64,000 nucleotides of DNA from Streptomyces griseocarneus (GTDB lineage Bacteria > Actinomycetota > Actinomycetes > Streptomycetales > Streptomycetaceae). Positions 8,594 to 16,535 of the stretch are shown here, one piece after another. The first letter of the stretch is position 1. Each line of letters starts with the position of its first letter. Position numbers and translations under genes: made by a program. The stretch covers positions 308,166-372,165 of the forward strand of contig NZ_BNBL01000002.1 in NCBI RefSeq assembly GCF_014655595.1, in the 5' to 3' direction. Under the pieces are notes generated by a model, which was given only the letters and a program-made list of their open reading frames with translations, was not told where the DNA came from and did not search any database.

Positions 8594-9625
8594 ATGTCCA
8601 AGCACAGCGAGACCGGGGCCCGGCCCGGCGGCGGGGTCGGCATCACCGCCACCGGGTCGTACCTGCCCGAACACGTCCTGACCTCCGACCGGCTGCAGGA
8701 GGAAGTGGCCCGTGCCGCCGGCCTCACCCTGCCCCCGGGGCTCTTCGAGCGGGCGACCGGCATCGCCACCCGGCGCGTCGCGGCCGACGGCGAGTACGCC
8801 TCCACCCTCGCGCTCGGCGCCGCCCGCCGGGCCCTCGCGACGGCCGGGCTGGACCCCCTCGACGTCGACCTGCTGGTGTACGCCTCCGCCACCCGCGACG
8901 TGGCCGAGCCCGCCACCGCGCACATCGTGCAGGACGGGCTCGGCTCCAGGGCCCACGCCCTGGACATCGGCAACGCCTGCAACAGCTTCGTCAACGGCAT
9001 CGACACCGCCCGCGCGATGATCCTGGCCGGCCGCGCCCGGCGGGCCCTGGTCGTCACCGGCGAGACGCCCAGCCGCGCGATACGCCGCGCCCCCACGGGC
9101 CCCGCCCAGTTCCGCGACGGCTTCGCCGGCTACACCTTCGGGGACGCCGGCGCCGCCGTCGTGCTCGAAGGTGTCGAACGGGGCGGCATCCTGGACACCG
9201 GCACCGAGACCCACTCCGAACACTGGGAGGTCGGCGGCATCTTCGGCGGCGGCTCGCGCCACCCGCGCTCCGAGGAGCACACCTACTTCCACGGCGACGG
9301 CCGCACCCTGCGCGAGGTCTTCGAGAAGAGCGGCACCGCCGTCCTCGACCGCATGCGCCACCGCACCGGCCTGGACTGGGACGACTTCCGCAGGATCCTC
9401 GTCCACCAGGTGACCGTGCCCTACCTCGAGCGCTTCGTCGAACTCACCGGCGTCCCCGCGGACAAGCTCGTCCTGACCGTCCCCGAGCTCGGCAACATGG
9501 CCAGCGCCACGCTCGGCGTACAGCTGGACCGGATATACCGCGAACTCGTCCCCGGCGACCGCGTCCTGCTCGTCGGGCTCGGCGGCGGCACCAGCGTCAT
9601 GACGCTCGTCTGGGAGAAGTCATGA
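8594..9625 (+). CDS. OleA-like thiolase / 3-oxoacyl-ACP synthase III family enzyme
   Basis: A 343-residue thiolase-fold condensing enzyme and first gene of a five-gene operon. The Cys-His-Asn triad is present: Cys129 in GNACNSF, His271 in VHQVT, Asn301 in GNMASAT. Glu105 in RDVAEPATA sits where OleA of Xanthomonas carries its second-subunit catalytic glutamate, and the GETPS segment also resembles OleA more than FabH. I infer head-to-head Claisen condensation of two acyl-CoA chains, or an acyl-CoA with another acyl thioester, giving a 2-alkyl-3-keto product. It overlaps the glycosyltransferase start by four bases. A FabH-like role is the alternative, but the downstream AMP-ligase and reductase favour OleA chemistry. 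Confidence 0.75.
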   Translation: MSKHSETGARPGGGVGITATGSYLPEHVLTSDRLQEEVARAAGLTLPPGLFERATGIATRRVAADGEYASTLALGAARRALATAGLDPLDVDLLVYASATRDVAEPATAHIVQDGLGSRAHALDIGNACNSFVNGIDTARAMILAGRARRALVVTGETPSRAIRRAPTGPAQFRDGFAGYTFGDAGAAVVLEGVERGGILDTGTETHSEHWEVGGIFGGGSRHPRSEEHTYFHGDGRTLREVFEKSGTAVLDRMRHRTGLDWDDFRRILVHQVTVPYLERFVELTGVPADKLVLTVPELGNMASATLGVQLDRIYRELVPGDRVLLVGLGGGTSVMTLVWEKS

Positions 9626-10386
9626 CCGCCCCCGCCCCGTCCGGCCTGTGGGTCGTGGTCCCCGCCCACCAGGAGGAGGCCCGCATCGACGGCACCCTGC
9701 GGGCCCTCGCCGCCCAGCACGACCGCGACTTCACGCTCGTCGTCGTCGACAACGCCTCGACCGACGGCACCGGCCGCATCGCCCGCTCCTTCGCCGCCCG
9801 CGCCCCCTTCCCCGTCCACGTCATCGAGGAGCAGGACAAGGGCGTCGGCTGCGCCGTCGACACCGCCTTCCGCTACGCCATCGAGCGCGGCGCCGTCCAC
9901 CTCGCCCGCACCGACGCCGACTGCCTTCCCCGCCCCGGCTGGACCGCCGCCGCCCGCGCCGCCCTCACCGCCGCCGGGCCCGAAGGGGCCCTGGTGTGCG
10001 GGCGCGTCGACGCCCGCCGCGACGAGCACGGGCCGCTGGGCCGCGCCGCGTTCCGCGCCATGGTCCGGGCCGCCGCCCTCTTCGGCCGGCTCCGCCCCGC
10101 CCACGCGCGCCGCCACGGCTACCTCGCCCCCTACCGGATGCACGCCGGCAACAACATGGCCATCACCCCCGGGCTGTACCTGCGCGTCGGCGGCATGCCG
10201 CGCCGCCCCTCGCCCACCGACCGGACCTTCCTCAACCGGGTGCGCCGCCACACCACCGCCATCACCCACTGCGGCGGCATGGTCGTCGAGAACTCCACCC
10301 GCCGCCTGAAGGCCTACGGACTCCTCGGCACCGCCCGCTGGTACCTCGACAAGGGCTGCGGCCCCCAGGGGGAGGACCCCCGCTGA
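9622..10386 (+). CDS. Family 2 glycosyltransferase in the Ole-like operon
   Basis: A 254-residue soluble GT-A fold protein. It opens with LWVVVPAHQEEARIDGTL, followed by VVVDNASTDGT (nucleotide binding) and the metal-binding acidic motif RTDADCLPRPGW near residue 97. The second half has basic helices and HAGNNMAI. It has no transmembrane segment, so it probably modifies a small cytosolic acceptor rather than a cell-wall polymer. ATGA overlap with the upstream thiolase and TGATG overlap with the downstream ligase show strict co-translation. Glycosyltransferases are not part of the known OleABCD or lipstatin sets, which makes this gene a distinguishing feature of the locus. Confidence 0.8.
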   Translation: MTAPAPSGLWVVVPAHQEEARIDGTLRALAAQHDRDFTLVVVDNASTDGTGRIARSFAARAPFPVHVIEEQDKGVGCAVDTAFRYAIERGAVHLARTDADCLPRPGWTAAARAALTAAGPEGALVCGRVDARRDEHGPLGRAAFRAMVRAAALFGRLRPAHARRHGYLAPYRMHAGNNMAITPGLYLRVGGMPRRPSPTDRTFLNRVRRHTTAITHCGGMVVENSTRRLKAYGLLGTARWYLDKGCGPQGEDPR

Positions 10387-11888
10387 TGCTCGACCGCCTG
10401 GACTTCACCCTGCGCCGCGACCCCCACCGCCCCGCCGTGCTGGCCACCACGCGCACCGGCGCGGTGCGCGTGCGCGCCACCCGGGGCGACCTCGCCGACC
10501 TCGCCGACGGCTGCGCCGCCGCCCTGCGCGCCCGCGGCCTGCGGCCGGGCGACACGCTCGGCGTCGCCGTACGGCCCGGCCCGCGCGCCCTCGCCGTCCT
10601 GCTCGCCGCCGACCGGCTGGGGCTGCGGGCCGCCGTCCTGGACCTCGGCGCCGGACCCGACGTGCTCCGCGCCCGCCTCGCCCTGGCCCGGCCCACGCTC
10701 GTCCTCGCCGACGCCACCGCCCAGGCCGTCGCCGGCTGGGCCCGCCCGCTGGCCCGCCGCGCCCACCTCGCCCTGCCCGACCTCGCCGAGCTGGGCCCGG
10801 TCGCCACCCTCGGCCCCCGGCTGCCCGGCTGCGCCCCGGCCCTGGACCCGGCCGCGCCGCGCACCGCCCTGCCCGCCCGGCCCACCGGCGACGCGGACGC
10901 CGCCGTCGTCTTCACCTCCGGCACCACCTCCCGGCCGCGGGCCGTGGTCCACACCCGCTCCTCCTTCGCGGCCGGCATGGAGGCCGTCACCGCCCTCGTC
11001 GACCCCCGCCCGCACCGGCCCGTCCTGGGCGGCACCTTCTTCGTCCTCGTACCGTCCCTCGCCCAGGGCGCCCCGGTCGCCCTGCCCGCCCGCTCGCCCC
11101 GGGTACTGGCCCGCCAGCTCGCGGGGCTGCGTCCCCAGGCCACCTACCTGACCCCGCCTCAGCTGCGCGCCGCCCTCGCCGCCGGCGCCCGCTTCACCGG
11201 CGGCGTGTGGACCGGCTCCGCGCCGGCGAGTGCCGAGCTGCTCACCCGCGTCAAGCGGGCGGGCGCCGCGCGGGCGTGGGGCGTGTACGCCCTGACCGAG
11301 CTGTTCCCGGCGGCCGCCGTGGAACAGACCGAGAAGGCGGCCTTCACGGGCGACGGCGACCTCGTCGGCGCCCCGCTGCCCGGCGTCCGGGCGCGGACCG
11401 ACGACACCGGCGAACTGCTCCTCACCGGCCCGGCCGCCCGGCACCGCTACCTCGGCGAGGACCCCGACCCCTGGGTGCGCACCGGCGACCGCGGCCGCCT
11501 CGAGGACGGCCGCCTCGTCCTCGAGGGCCGGTGCAAGGACATGGTGCTGCGCGGCGCCGAGAACATCTACCCCGGCCTGTACGAGCCCGCCCTGCACGTG
11601 CCCGGCGTCGAACTCGCCGTCCTCGTCGGCGTCCCCGCCGAGGACGGCGACGAGCGGCTCGCCGCCCTCGTCCAGCCACGGCCCGGCACGGACCCCCGCG
11701 CCCTGCGCGCCGCGCTCGCCGGCCCCCTGGCCCGCATGGGCGCCGCGCGCCCCGACGCGGTGCTGCTGGGGGACATCCCCCTGTCCGGCCGCTCCCGCAA
11801 GCCGGACCGCGAGGCCGCCGCACGCCAGGCGGCGGACCGCCTGCCGGCGCACCGGACCGGCGGCGGCCGGAAGGGAGGGACGCGATGA
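10386..11888 (+). CDS. AMP-dependent ligase (OleC / acyl-CoA synthetase superfamily)
   Basis: A 500-residue ANL-superfamily enzyme. The phosphate-binding loop FTSGTTSRPRAVVHT lies at about residues 176-190. The later motifs YLGEDPDPWVRTGDRG and GRCKDMVLRGAENIYP mark the hinge and the small C-terminal domain, and SGRSRKPDRE carries the expected terminal lysine. OleC homologues use this fold to turn a 2-alkyl-3-hydroxy acid into a beta-lactone. Ordinary fatty-acyl-CoA ligases share the motifs, so OleC-like chemistry is inferred from the flanking thiolase and reductase. It starts at ATG 10386 inside TGATG and ends inside ATGA, coupled on both sides. Confidence 0.75.
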   Translation: MLDRLDFTLRRDPHRPAVLATTRTGAVRVRATRGDLADLADGCAAALRARGLRPGDTLGVAVRPGPRALAVLLAADRLGLRAAVLDLGAGPDVLRARLALARPTLVLADATAQAVAGWARPLARRAHLALPDLAELGPVATLGPRLPGCAPALDPAAPRTALPARPTGDADAAVVFTSGTTSRPRAVVHTRSSFAAGMEAVTALVDPRPHRPVLGGTFFVLVPSLAQGAPVALPARSPRVLARQLAGLRPQATYLTPPQLRAALAAGARFTGGVWTGSAPASAELLTRVKRAGAARAWGVYALTELFPAAAVEQTEKAAFTGDGDLVGAPLPGVRARTDDTGELLLTGPAARHRYLGEDPDPWVRTGDRGRLEDGRLVLEGRCKDMVLRGAENIYPGLYEPALHVPGVELAVLVGVPAEDGDERLAALVQPRPGTDPRALRAALAGPLARMGAARPDAVLLGDIPLSGRSRKPDREAAARQAADRLPAHRTGGGRKGGTR

Positions 11889-13240
11889 CGACGAGCATGG
11901 AGGGCGGCGGGCGGCTGCCAGTAAAGCCCGGCTGCCCGTTCGCATCTGGTGCTACGTCAGGAATGCGAAATACTGCGGCAGTTGGTGAGCCGGTGGCCGC
12001 CACGCCAGGGCGGGTGCCGACCGCACGACGTGGTGAGAGCGGTCCCGCCGATGGCCCGGCAGCGGCTGCCGCCGCCGGGCAGGCGCCGTCCGTCCGACCC
12101 CGCGAAGGTCACCCCGCCGCCCGCGCCGCGGCCGTGGCCACCGCGCGGCGCCGTGACCGGCGGGTCTATCTGGCCGGGCACCCCGTCCTCTTCGCGCTGC
12201 TCGCGGCCTCGCGCCGCCGGCCCGTCGTCCGCGTCGGCCGGAGCGTTCTCGTCCATGACGCCGACGCCTTCCGCGAGGCGCTGACGCGGGTGCCGCTGGA
12301 CCGGGAGGCCGCCGGGACGACCGGCCGGGCCGCCCGGTCCGCGCTCGGCCGTGCCGGCGCGCCTGCCGGCGGGGTGCTCTTCGACCAGCAGGGCGCCGGG
12401 CACCGCGCCGCACGCCGGGCGCTGGCCGACGACCTGTCATCGGCCGGTGTGGAGCGCCTGCGGCCGGTGTGGAGCGCCGTTCTCGCCCGCCGCCTCGAGC
12501 CCCTGGCGGCGGGCCGCCCGGTCGACCTGGTGCCGGTGGCCCGGGAGCTGGCCGGGGCCACCGCCGCCACCCTGCTGGGCACGGGCGCCGACCCGCTGGC
12601 GCTGGCCGGCGCCGCCGGGGACGCGGCGTACGCGGCCGTACGGGACCATCTGCCCGGCCCGTCCCGGCTGCGGCGGCGCGCCACCGCCGACCCCGTGGCC
12701 CGGCTGCGGGCCCTGCTCGGCGACGGCGGCGCGGGCGGGGACGATGCGGCGCGGGCGATGCTCGCCGTGGCGGCGGTCACCACCGTCGTCGCGGCCCTGC
12801 CGCGTGCCGCGGCCTGGTGCGCCGACGCGGCGTGGTGGGACCGGGCCGCGGACGAGGGCCGGCGGGCGGTCCTGGTGGACGAGCTGCTGCGGGTCACCGC
12901 ACCCTCGCCGCTGCTGCCGCGCGTCGCCGCCGCGAGCGGCACCGTGGGCGGGCGCCCGGTGCGGCCCGGCGACCGGCTGCTGCTCGTCGCCCGCCACGCC
13001 GTGGGCGCCCACCGCGACGACCCCGACCCCTGGCACCCCGCCGAACCGGCCGTCTCCCAGCTCGTGTTCGGCGCCGGGCCGCACGCCTGCCCCGGCGCCC
13101 GGCTGGCCCGCGTCCAGCTCGGCGACGCCCTCGCCGCGCTGGCCCCGTACCGGCCCGTCGTGGTGCGTGCCCGCGCCGACCGGCGTGCCGCGCTGCCCGG
13201 CTGGCGCTCGCTCGTCGTCCGCGCGGGGGAGGCGTCGTGA
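11885..13240 (+). CDS. Divergent cytochrome P450 in the Ole-like operon
   Basis: A 451-residue P450 with the haem-binding loop FGAGPHACPGARLAR (axial Cys402) and the K-helix ExxR in VDELLRV (E333-R336). The I-helix is abnormal: where most P450s have an acid-alcohol pair, this one reads LAVAAVTTVVAALPRA with no acidic residue, so standard oxygen protonation is doubtful. The first 80 or so residues are Ala/Arg/Pro rich and unlike a P450, and bases about 11935-11990 are noticeably lower in GC than the surroundings. The true domain may begin near RRVYLAGHPVLFALL. It is coupled to the ligase (ATGA) and to the reductase (GTGA overlap). I infer oxidation or rearrangement of the condensed lipid. Confidence 0.7.
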   Translation: MTTSMEGGGRLPVKPGCPFASGATSGMRNTAAVGEPVAATPGRVPTARRGESGPADGPAAAAAAGQAPSVRPREGHPAARAAAVATARRRDRRVYLAGHPVLFALLAASRRRPVVRVGRSVLVHDADAFREALTRVPLDREAAGTTGRAARSALGRAGAPAGGVLFDQQGAGHRAARRALADDLSSAGVERLRPVWSAVLARRLEPLAAGRPVDLVPVARELAGATAATLLGTGADPLALAGAAGDAAYAAVRDHLPGPSRLRRRATADPVARLRALLGDGGAGGDDAARAMLAVAAVTTVVAALPRAAAWCADAAWWDRAADEGRRAVLVDELLRVTAPSPLLPRVAAASGTVGGRPVRPGDRLLLVARHAVGAHRDDPDPWHPAEPAVSQLVFGAGPHACPGARLARVQLGDALAALAPYRPVVVRARADRRAALPGWRSLVVRAGEAS

Positions 13241-14151
13241 CGGCGCCGCCGCGCATCGCCGTGACGGGTGCGAGCGGATTCTGCGGCGGTCATGTCGCCA
13301 CCGCCGCCGCGGCGTTCGCCGACGTGGTCTGCGTGGGGCGCCGCCCGGGCCCCGCCGGGCGCCACGTCCCGTGGGACGCCGCGCGCCAGGTGCCCGACCT
13401 CGCGGGGGCCGACATCGTGATCCACTGCGCGGCCGCCGTCGGCGACCCCGCCCCGGGCTCCCGTGCCGAGGCGCTCATGCGCGCGGTCAACGTCGACGGC
13501 ACGGCACGCCTGCTGGAGGCCGCCGGGGGCCGCCCGGTCGTCTGGGTGAGCAGCGCCAGCGTCTACGACCCGCGCCGGGAGAGGTCCCTCGTCCGCGAGG
13601 ACCACCCGGTGGCCGGGCAGCTCAACGCCTACGGACGGACCAAGGCCGCCGGCGAGCGGCTGGCGCTGGACGCCGGCGCGGTGGTGCTGCGGCCCCGTGC
13701 CGTCTACGGCCCGGGCGACCCGCACCTGCTGCCCCGCCTGCGGGCCCGGGTCCGGGCCGGGCGGCTGCTGCTGCCCGGCCCGGACGTACGGCTGAGCCTG
13801 ACGGCGGTGGAGAACCTCGCCGACGCCGCCCTCGCCGCCGCCGGCTGGCCGCCGGGCGCCTACAACATCGCCGACGGCGAGGCGTACGCGCGCGACGCGA
13901 CCCTGCGCCGGGTGCTGCGCGCCCACGGCACGCGGGTGACGGTCCATCACATGCCGTCCGGGGCCGCCCGCTTCGCGGCCCTCGCCGCCGAGACGGCGGC
14001 ACGCCTGCGGCCGGGATCCGAGGTGGCGCTCTCGCGCTACGCGGTCGACCAGCTCGCCCACCCGGTGGTTCTCGACATCACCAAGGCGCGCGCGTGCGGC
14101 TGGGCGCCGCGGCGGACGCTCGAGGACTTCCTGGCGGCCGTGCGCCCGTAG
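13237..14151 (+). CDS. OleD-like NAD(P)-dependent epimerase/dehydrogenase
   Basis: A 304-residue extended short-chain dehydrogenase. The Rossmann glycine motif TGASGFCGG is at residues 10-18, the catalytic YxxxK pair is YGRTK (Tyr132, Lys136), and the substrate-side signature LRPRAVYGPGDPHLLPRL is typical of the 3-beta-HSD/OleD branch. In olefin and lipstatin pathways this enzyme reduces the 2-alkyl-3-ketoacyl product before the AMP-ligase acts. It starts at GTG 13237 overlapping the P450 stop and is the last gene of the operon. A sugar-nucleotide epimerase is the alternative, but the thiolase and ligase partners argue for a lipid 3-keto reductase. Confidence 0.75.
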   Translation: MTAPPRIAVTGASGFCGGHVATAAAAFADVVCVGRRPGPAGRHVPWDAARQVPDLAGADIVIHCAAAVGDPAPGSRAEALMRAVNVDGTARLLEAAGGRPVVWVSSASVYDPRRERSLVREDHPVAGQLNAYGRTKAAGERLALDAGAVVLRPRAVYGPGDPHLLPRLRARVRAGRLLLPGPDVRLSLTAVENLADAALAAAGWPPGAYNIADGEAYARDATLRRVLRAHGTRVTVHHMPSGAARFAALAAETAARLRPGSEVALSRYAVDQLAHPVVLDITKARACGWAPRRTLEDFLAAVRP

Positions 14152-14175
14152 GCGCGAGGACGCGCGCGGGGGCGA

Positions 14176-15222
14176 TCAGTCGCCGTCGATCAGCCGTACG
14201 GCGTTGAGCGCGGCGGCGAGGGCGCGGTCGTCGCCGTCCTCCGAGGCGGCGGCCACGTCGAGCGCGGTGTCCGCGAACTTGATGACGTGTGCGTCGCCGT
14301 GCGCCGCGGCCCGCTCGAAGACCTCCTCGGGGGTGAGGGAGGAGGCGCCGGGCGGGGGCAGGGGCTCGTCGGCCGCGTAGATGGAGGTGATCGCGGCGGT
14401 CGCCGCCCAGGCGACGGTGAGCGAGAGTCCCCACAGCTCCCGGGGGAGGGCGGGCAGCGTGCGCAGCACCGCGTTCGGGGCGGTGGCGGCGTGGACGAGC
14501 ATGACGGGCGAGCCGTGGCCGTGGGTGGCGTAGGTGAGGGTGGCGGCGCGGACGAGGTCGGCGAGCCGGTCGCGGACCGCGTCCGGGTTCTCGGGGACGT
14601 ACAGCGACTCGGCGGCCCCGAGCCAGCCGGGGGTGGTGGGCAGCTGGTCGTAGCCGAGCTGGGGCAGCAGGTTCCGCTCGGCGACGCGGGGGAGGGCGGC
14701 GAGGGCGTCGGCGGGCGTCGCGCCGCCGGAGGGGGTGACGGTGACGGGCAGGAGGGTGTGGCGGGCGGCCCAGTAGCCGAGGGCGTGGGCCAGTTCGGAC
14801 AGGCGTGTGGTGTCCTCGCCGTCGCGCAGGAGGGCGCGCACGGCGTGGCCGACGCGGATGGCGGGGTGGGTCGCGGCGCCGGCGATGCCGGGCAGGAGCC
14901 GGGGCCACCACTCGGTGAGGACCTCCTGCCAGGGCCGCTCGGCGATGCGCCGGGAGAAGTAGCCGGTCCAGTCGGTGACCCGGCCCTGATCGCCGAGCGC
15001 TTCGCGCCAGTCGTCGTCGCCGATGGGGGTCCGCGCGGGGGGCAGGTCCTCCAGCTTGGTCTCGTAGGTGTCGAGCCAGTGGTGGACGGTGGGGGCATGG
15101 CCGTTGCGGACGAGCGCCTCCACCGCCATGGGGCCGTGATTGCTCAGGTAGCCCTGGAACTCGGGGCCCGACCGGTGGAGACGCTGCAGGGCTTCGTCGA
15201 GGGTGCCGTTCGTCGTATCCAT
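14176..15222 (-). CDS. Questin oxidase family protein (DUF4243-like)
   Basis: A 348-residue soluble protein convergent with the Ole-like operon. The early GYLSNHGPMAVEAL segment, the histidine-containing HHWLDTYETKL, the SRRIAERPWQEVL segment and the late VHAATAPNAVLRTLPAL match, as I remember it, the questin oxidase family first known from fungal geodin biosynthesis, where the enzyme opens an anthraquinone ring in a Baeyer-Villiger-like manner. In actinomycetes the substrate is unknown. It is divergent from a GlxA-type regulator (200 bases between them). Whether it belongs functionally to the neighbouring operon cannot be told from position alone. Confidence 0.65.
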   Translation of the reverse strand: MDTTNGTLDEALQRLHRSGPEFQGYLSNHGPMAVEALVRNGHAPTVHHWLDTYETKLEDLPPARTPIGDDDWREALGDQGRVTDWTGYFSRRIAERPWQEVLTEWWPRLLPGIAGAATHPAIRVGHAVRALLRDGEDTTRLSELAHALGYWAARHTLLPVTVTPSGGATPADALAALPRVAERNLLPQLGYDQLPTTPGWLGAAESLYVPENPDAVRDRLADLVRAATLTYATHGHGSPVMLVHAATAPNAVLRTLPALPRELWGLSLTVAWAATAAITSIYAADEPLPPPGASSLTPEEVFERAAAHGDAHVIKFADTALDVAAASEDGDDRALAAALNAVRLIDGD

Positions 15223-15421
15223 GGCCCGAGGCTAGGCTTCCGGCCGCCGCCGGCGTAACGGTCCTGGGCCCTACACCGCTGGTCGTAAGGTCTTCGACCC
15301 CGGCCGGAGGACGTAGTCCTCCGCTCGTCGCCGGTGGGGTGCGCGGCCGGTGTGATCAACCTATGGATGTGTCGGTCGTGTCCCCGGTGGCGGACGGGGC
15401 GCGTCACCTACCGTTCCCGGC

Positions 15422-16387
15422 GTGAGAATCTCCGTGCTGGTCATGGACCGTGTCTTCGACTCCGGGCTCTCCGCGGTGCTCGACGTCCTGCGGACGGCCA
15501 ACGAACTGCGCGAGGAACTGCCGCAGCCCCCGCCGCCGTGGCGGGTGAGCTGCGTCGGCGAGAACGGACCGGTGCGCACGGCCGCGGGCCATCTGGTGGA
15601 CACCGTCGCTCCGGGGGCCGCGCGCGGACCCGACGCCGTGGTGGTGCCCGGCGTCGGGCACACGCGGCCCGGGCCGCTCGAGGAATGGGCCGGCTCCGCC
15701 GAGCGGCGGCCCGCGCTGGACGCCGTGCGGCAGGCCCGCGCCGACGGCGTGCCGCTGGCGGCCGCGTGCACCGGGACCTACCTGCTCGCCGAGAGCGGCG
15801 TCCTCGAGGGGCTGCCGGCCACCACCAGCTGGTGGCTGGCACCGCACTTCCGCCGGCGCTACCCCGGCGTGACCCTCGACGAGACCCACCTGCTCACCCA
15901 CGCGCCCGGCATCACCACCGCCGGGGCCGCCATGGCCCACCTGGACCTGGCTCTCGGCCTGGTCCGCGGGGCCAGCCCCGCCCTCGCCGACCTCACCGCC
16001 CGTTACCTCCTGATCGACAGCAGGACCGGCCAGGCCGGTTACGCCGTGCCCGGCCACCTGGCGCGCACCGACCCGACCGTCGGCGCGTTCGAACGCTGGG
16101 TGCGCGAGCACCTCGAACAGCCGCTGCGGATCGCCGACGTCGCCCGCGCCCTGGGCACCGGCGAACGCACCCTGCAGCGCGCGGTGGACCGCGTGCTGGG
16201 CGTCTCGCCCCTGCGCTTCGCCCAGCGCATCCGCCTGGAGCAGGCCGTCCAGCTGCTGCGGACCACCACCCTGCCGACGGACGTCGTCGCCCGCCGCGTC
16301 GGCTACGAGAACGTCACCACGCTCACCACCCTGCTCAGGGAACGCCTGGACACCACCCCCGGCCGGCTGCGCCGCCGGCCGCTGTGA
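15422..16387 (+). CDS. GlxA-family transcriptional regulator (DJ-1/PfpI domain plus AraC HTH)
   Basis: A 321-residue regulator starting at GTG 15422. Residues about 1-175 form a class-I amidotransferase-like (DJ-1/PfpI) sensor domain with the nucleophile-elbow remnant AAACTGTYLLAESG. Residues about 215-320 form a double AraC-type HTH (LRIADVARALGTGERTLQRA, and later TDVVARRVGYENVTTLTTLL). The family senses small molecules or redox state and acts on nearby genes; the nearest targets are the divergent questin-oxidase-like gene and possibly the downstream CYP158-like P450. Translation to a specific signal is not possible from sequence. Confidence 0.85.
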   Translation: MRISVLVMDRVFDSGLSAVLDVLRTANELREELPQPPPPWRVSCVGENGPVRTAAGHLVDTVAPGAARGPDAVVVPGVGHTRPGPLEEWAGSAERRPALDAVRQARADGVPLAAACTGTYLLAESGVLEGLPATTSWWLAPHFRRRYPGVTLDETHLLTHAPGITTAGAAMAHLDLALGLVRGASPALADLTARYLLIDSRTGQAGYAVPGHLARTDPTVGAFERWVREHLEQPLRIADVARALGTGERTLQRAVDRVLGVSPLRFAQRIRLEQAVQLLRTTTLPTDVVARRVGYENVTTLTTLLRERLDTTPGRLRRRPL

Positions 16388-16535
16388 CATCGGCCCTCAC
16401 ACCTGCGGGTGTAATCCGCCGACATCGGGACAAGCCTCACCACAGCGGGAATACCCATCTCGTACGGGGCTGTCCGCTGTGCGGCCCATGACCGGTTCCG
16501 GCAGGAGACGGCCGGCACGAGACGGGGAGCGACCC

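Noticed and set aside
14287..15258. Plus-strand open frame across the questin-oxidase-like gene
   Set aside because: Gly/Val/Glu-rich shadow with no recognisable fold; codon bias supports the minus strand.
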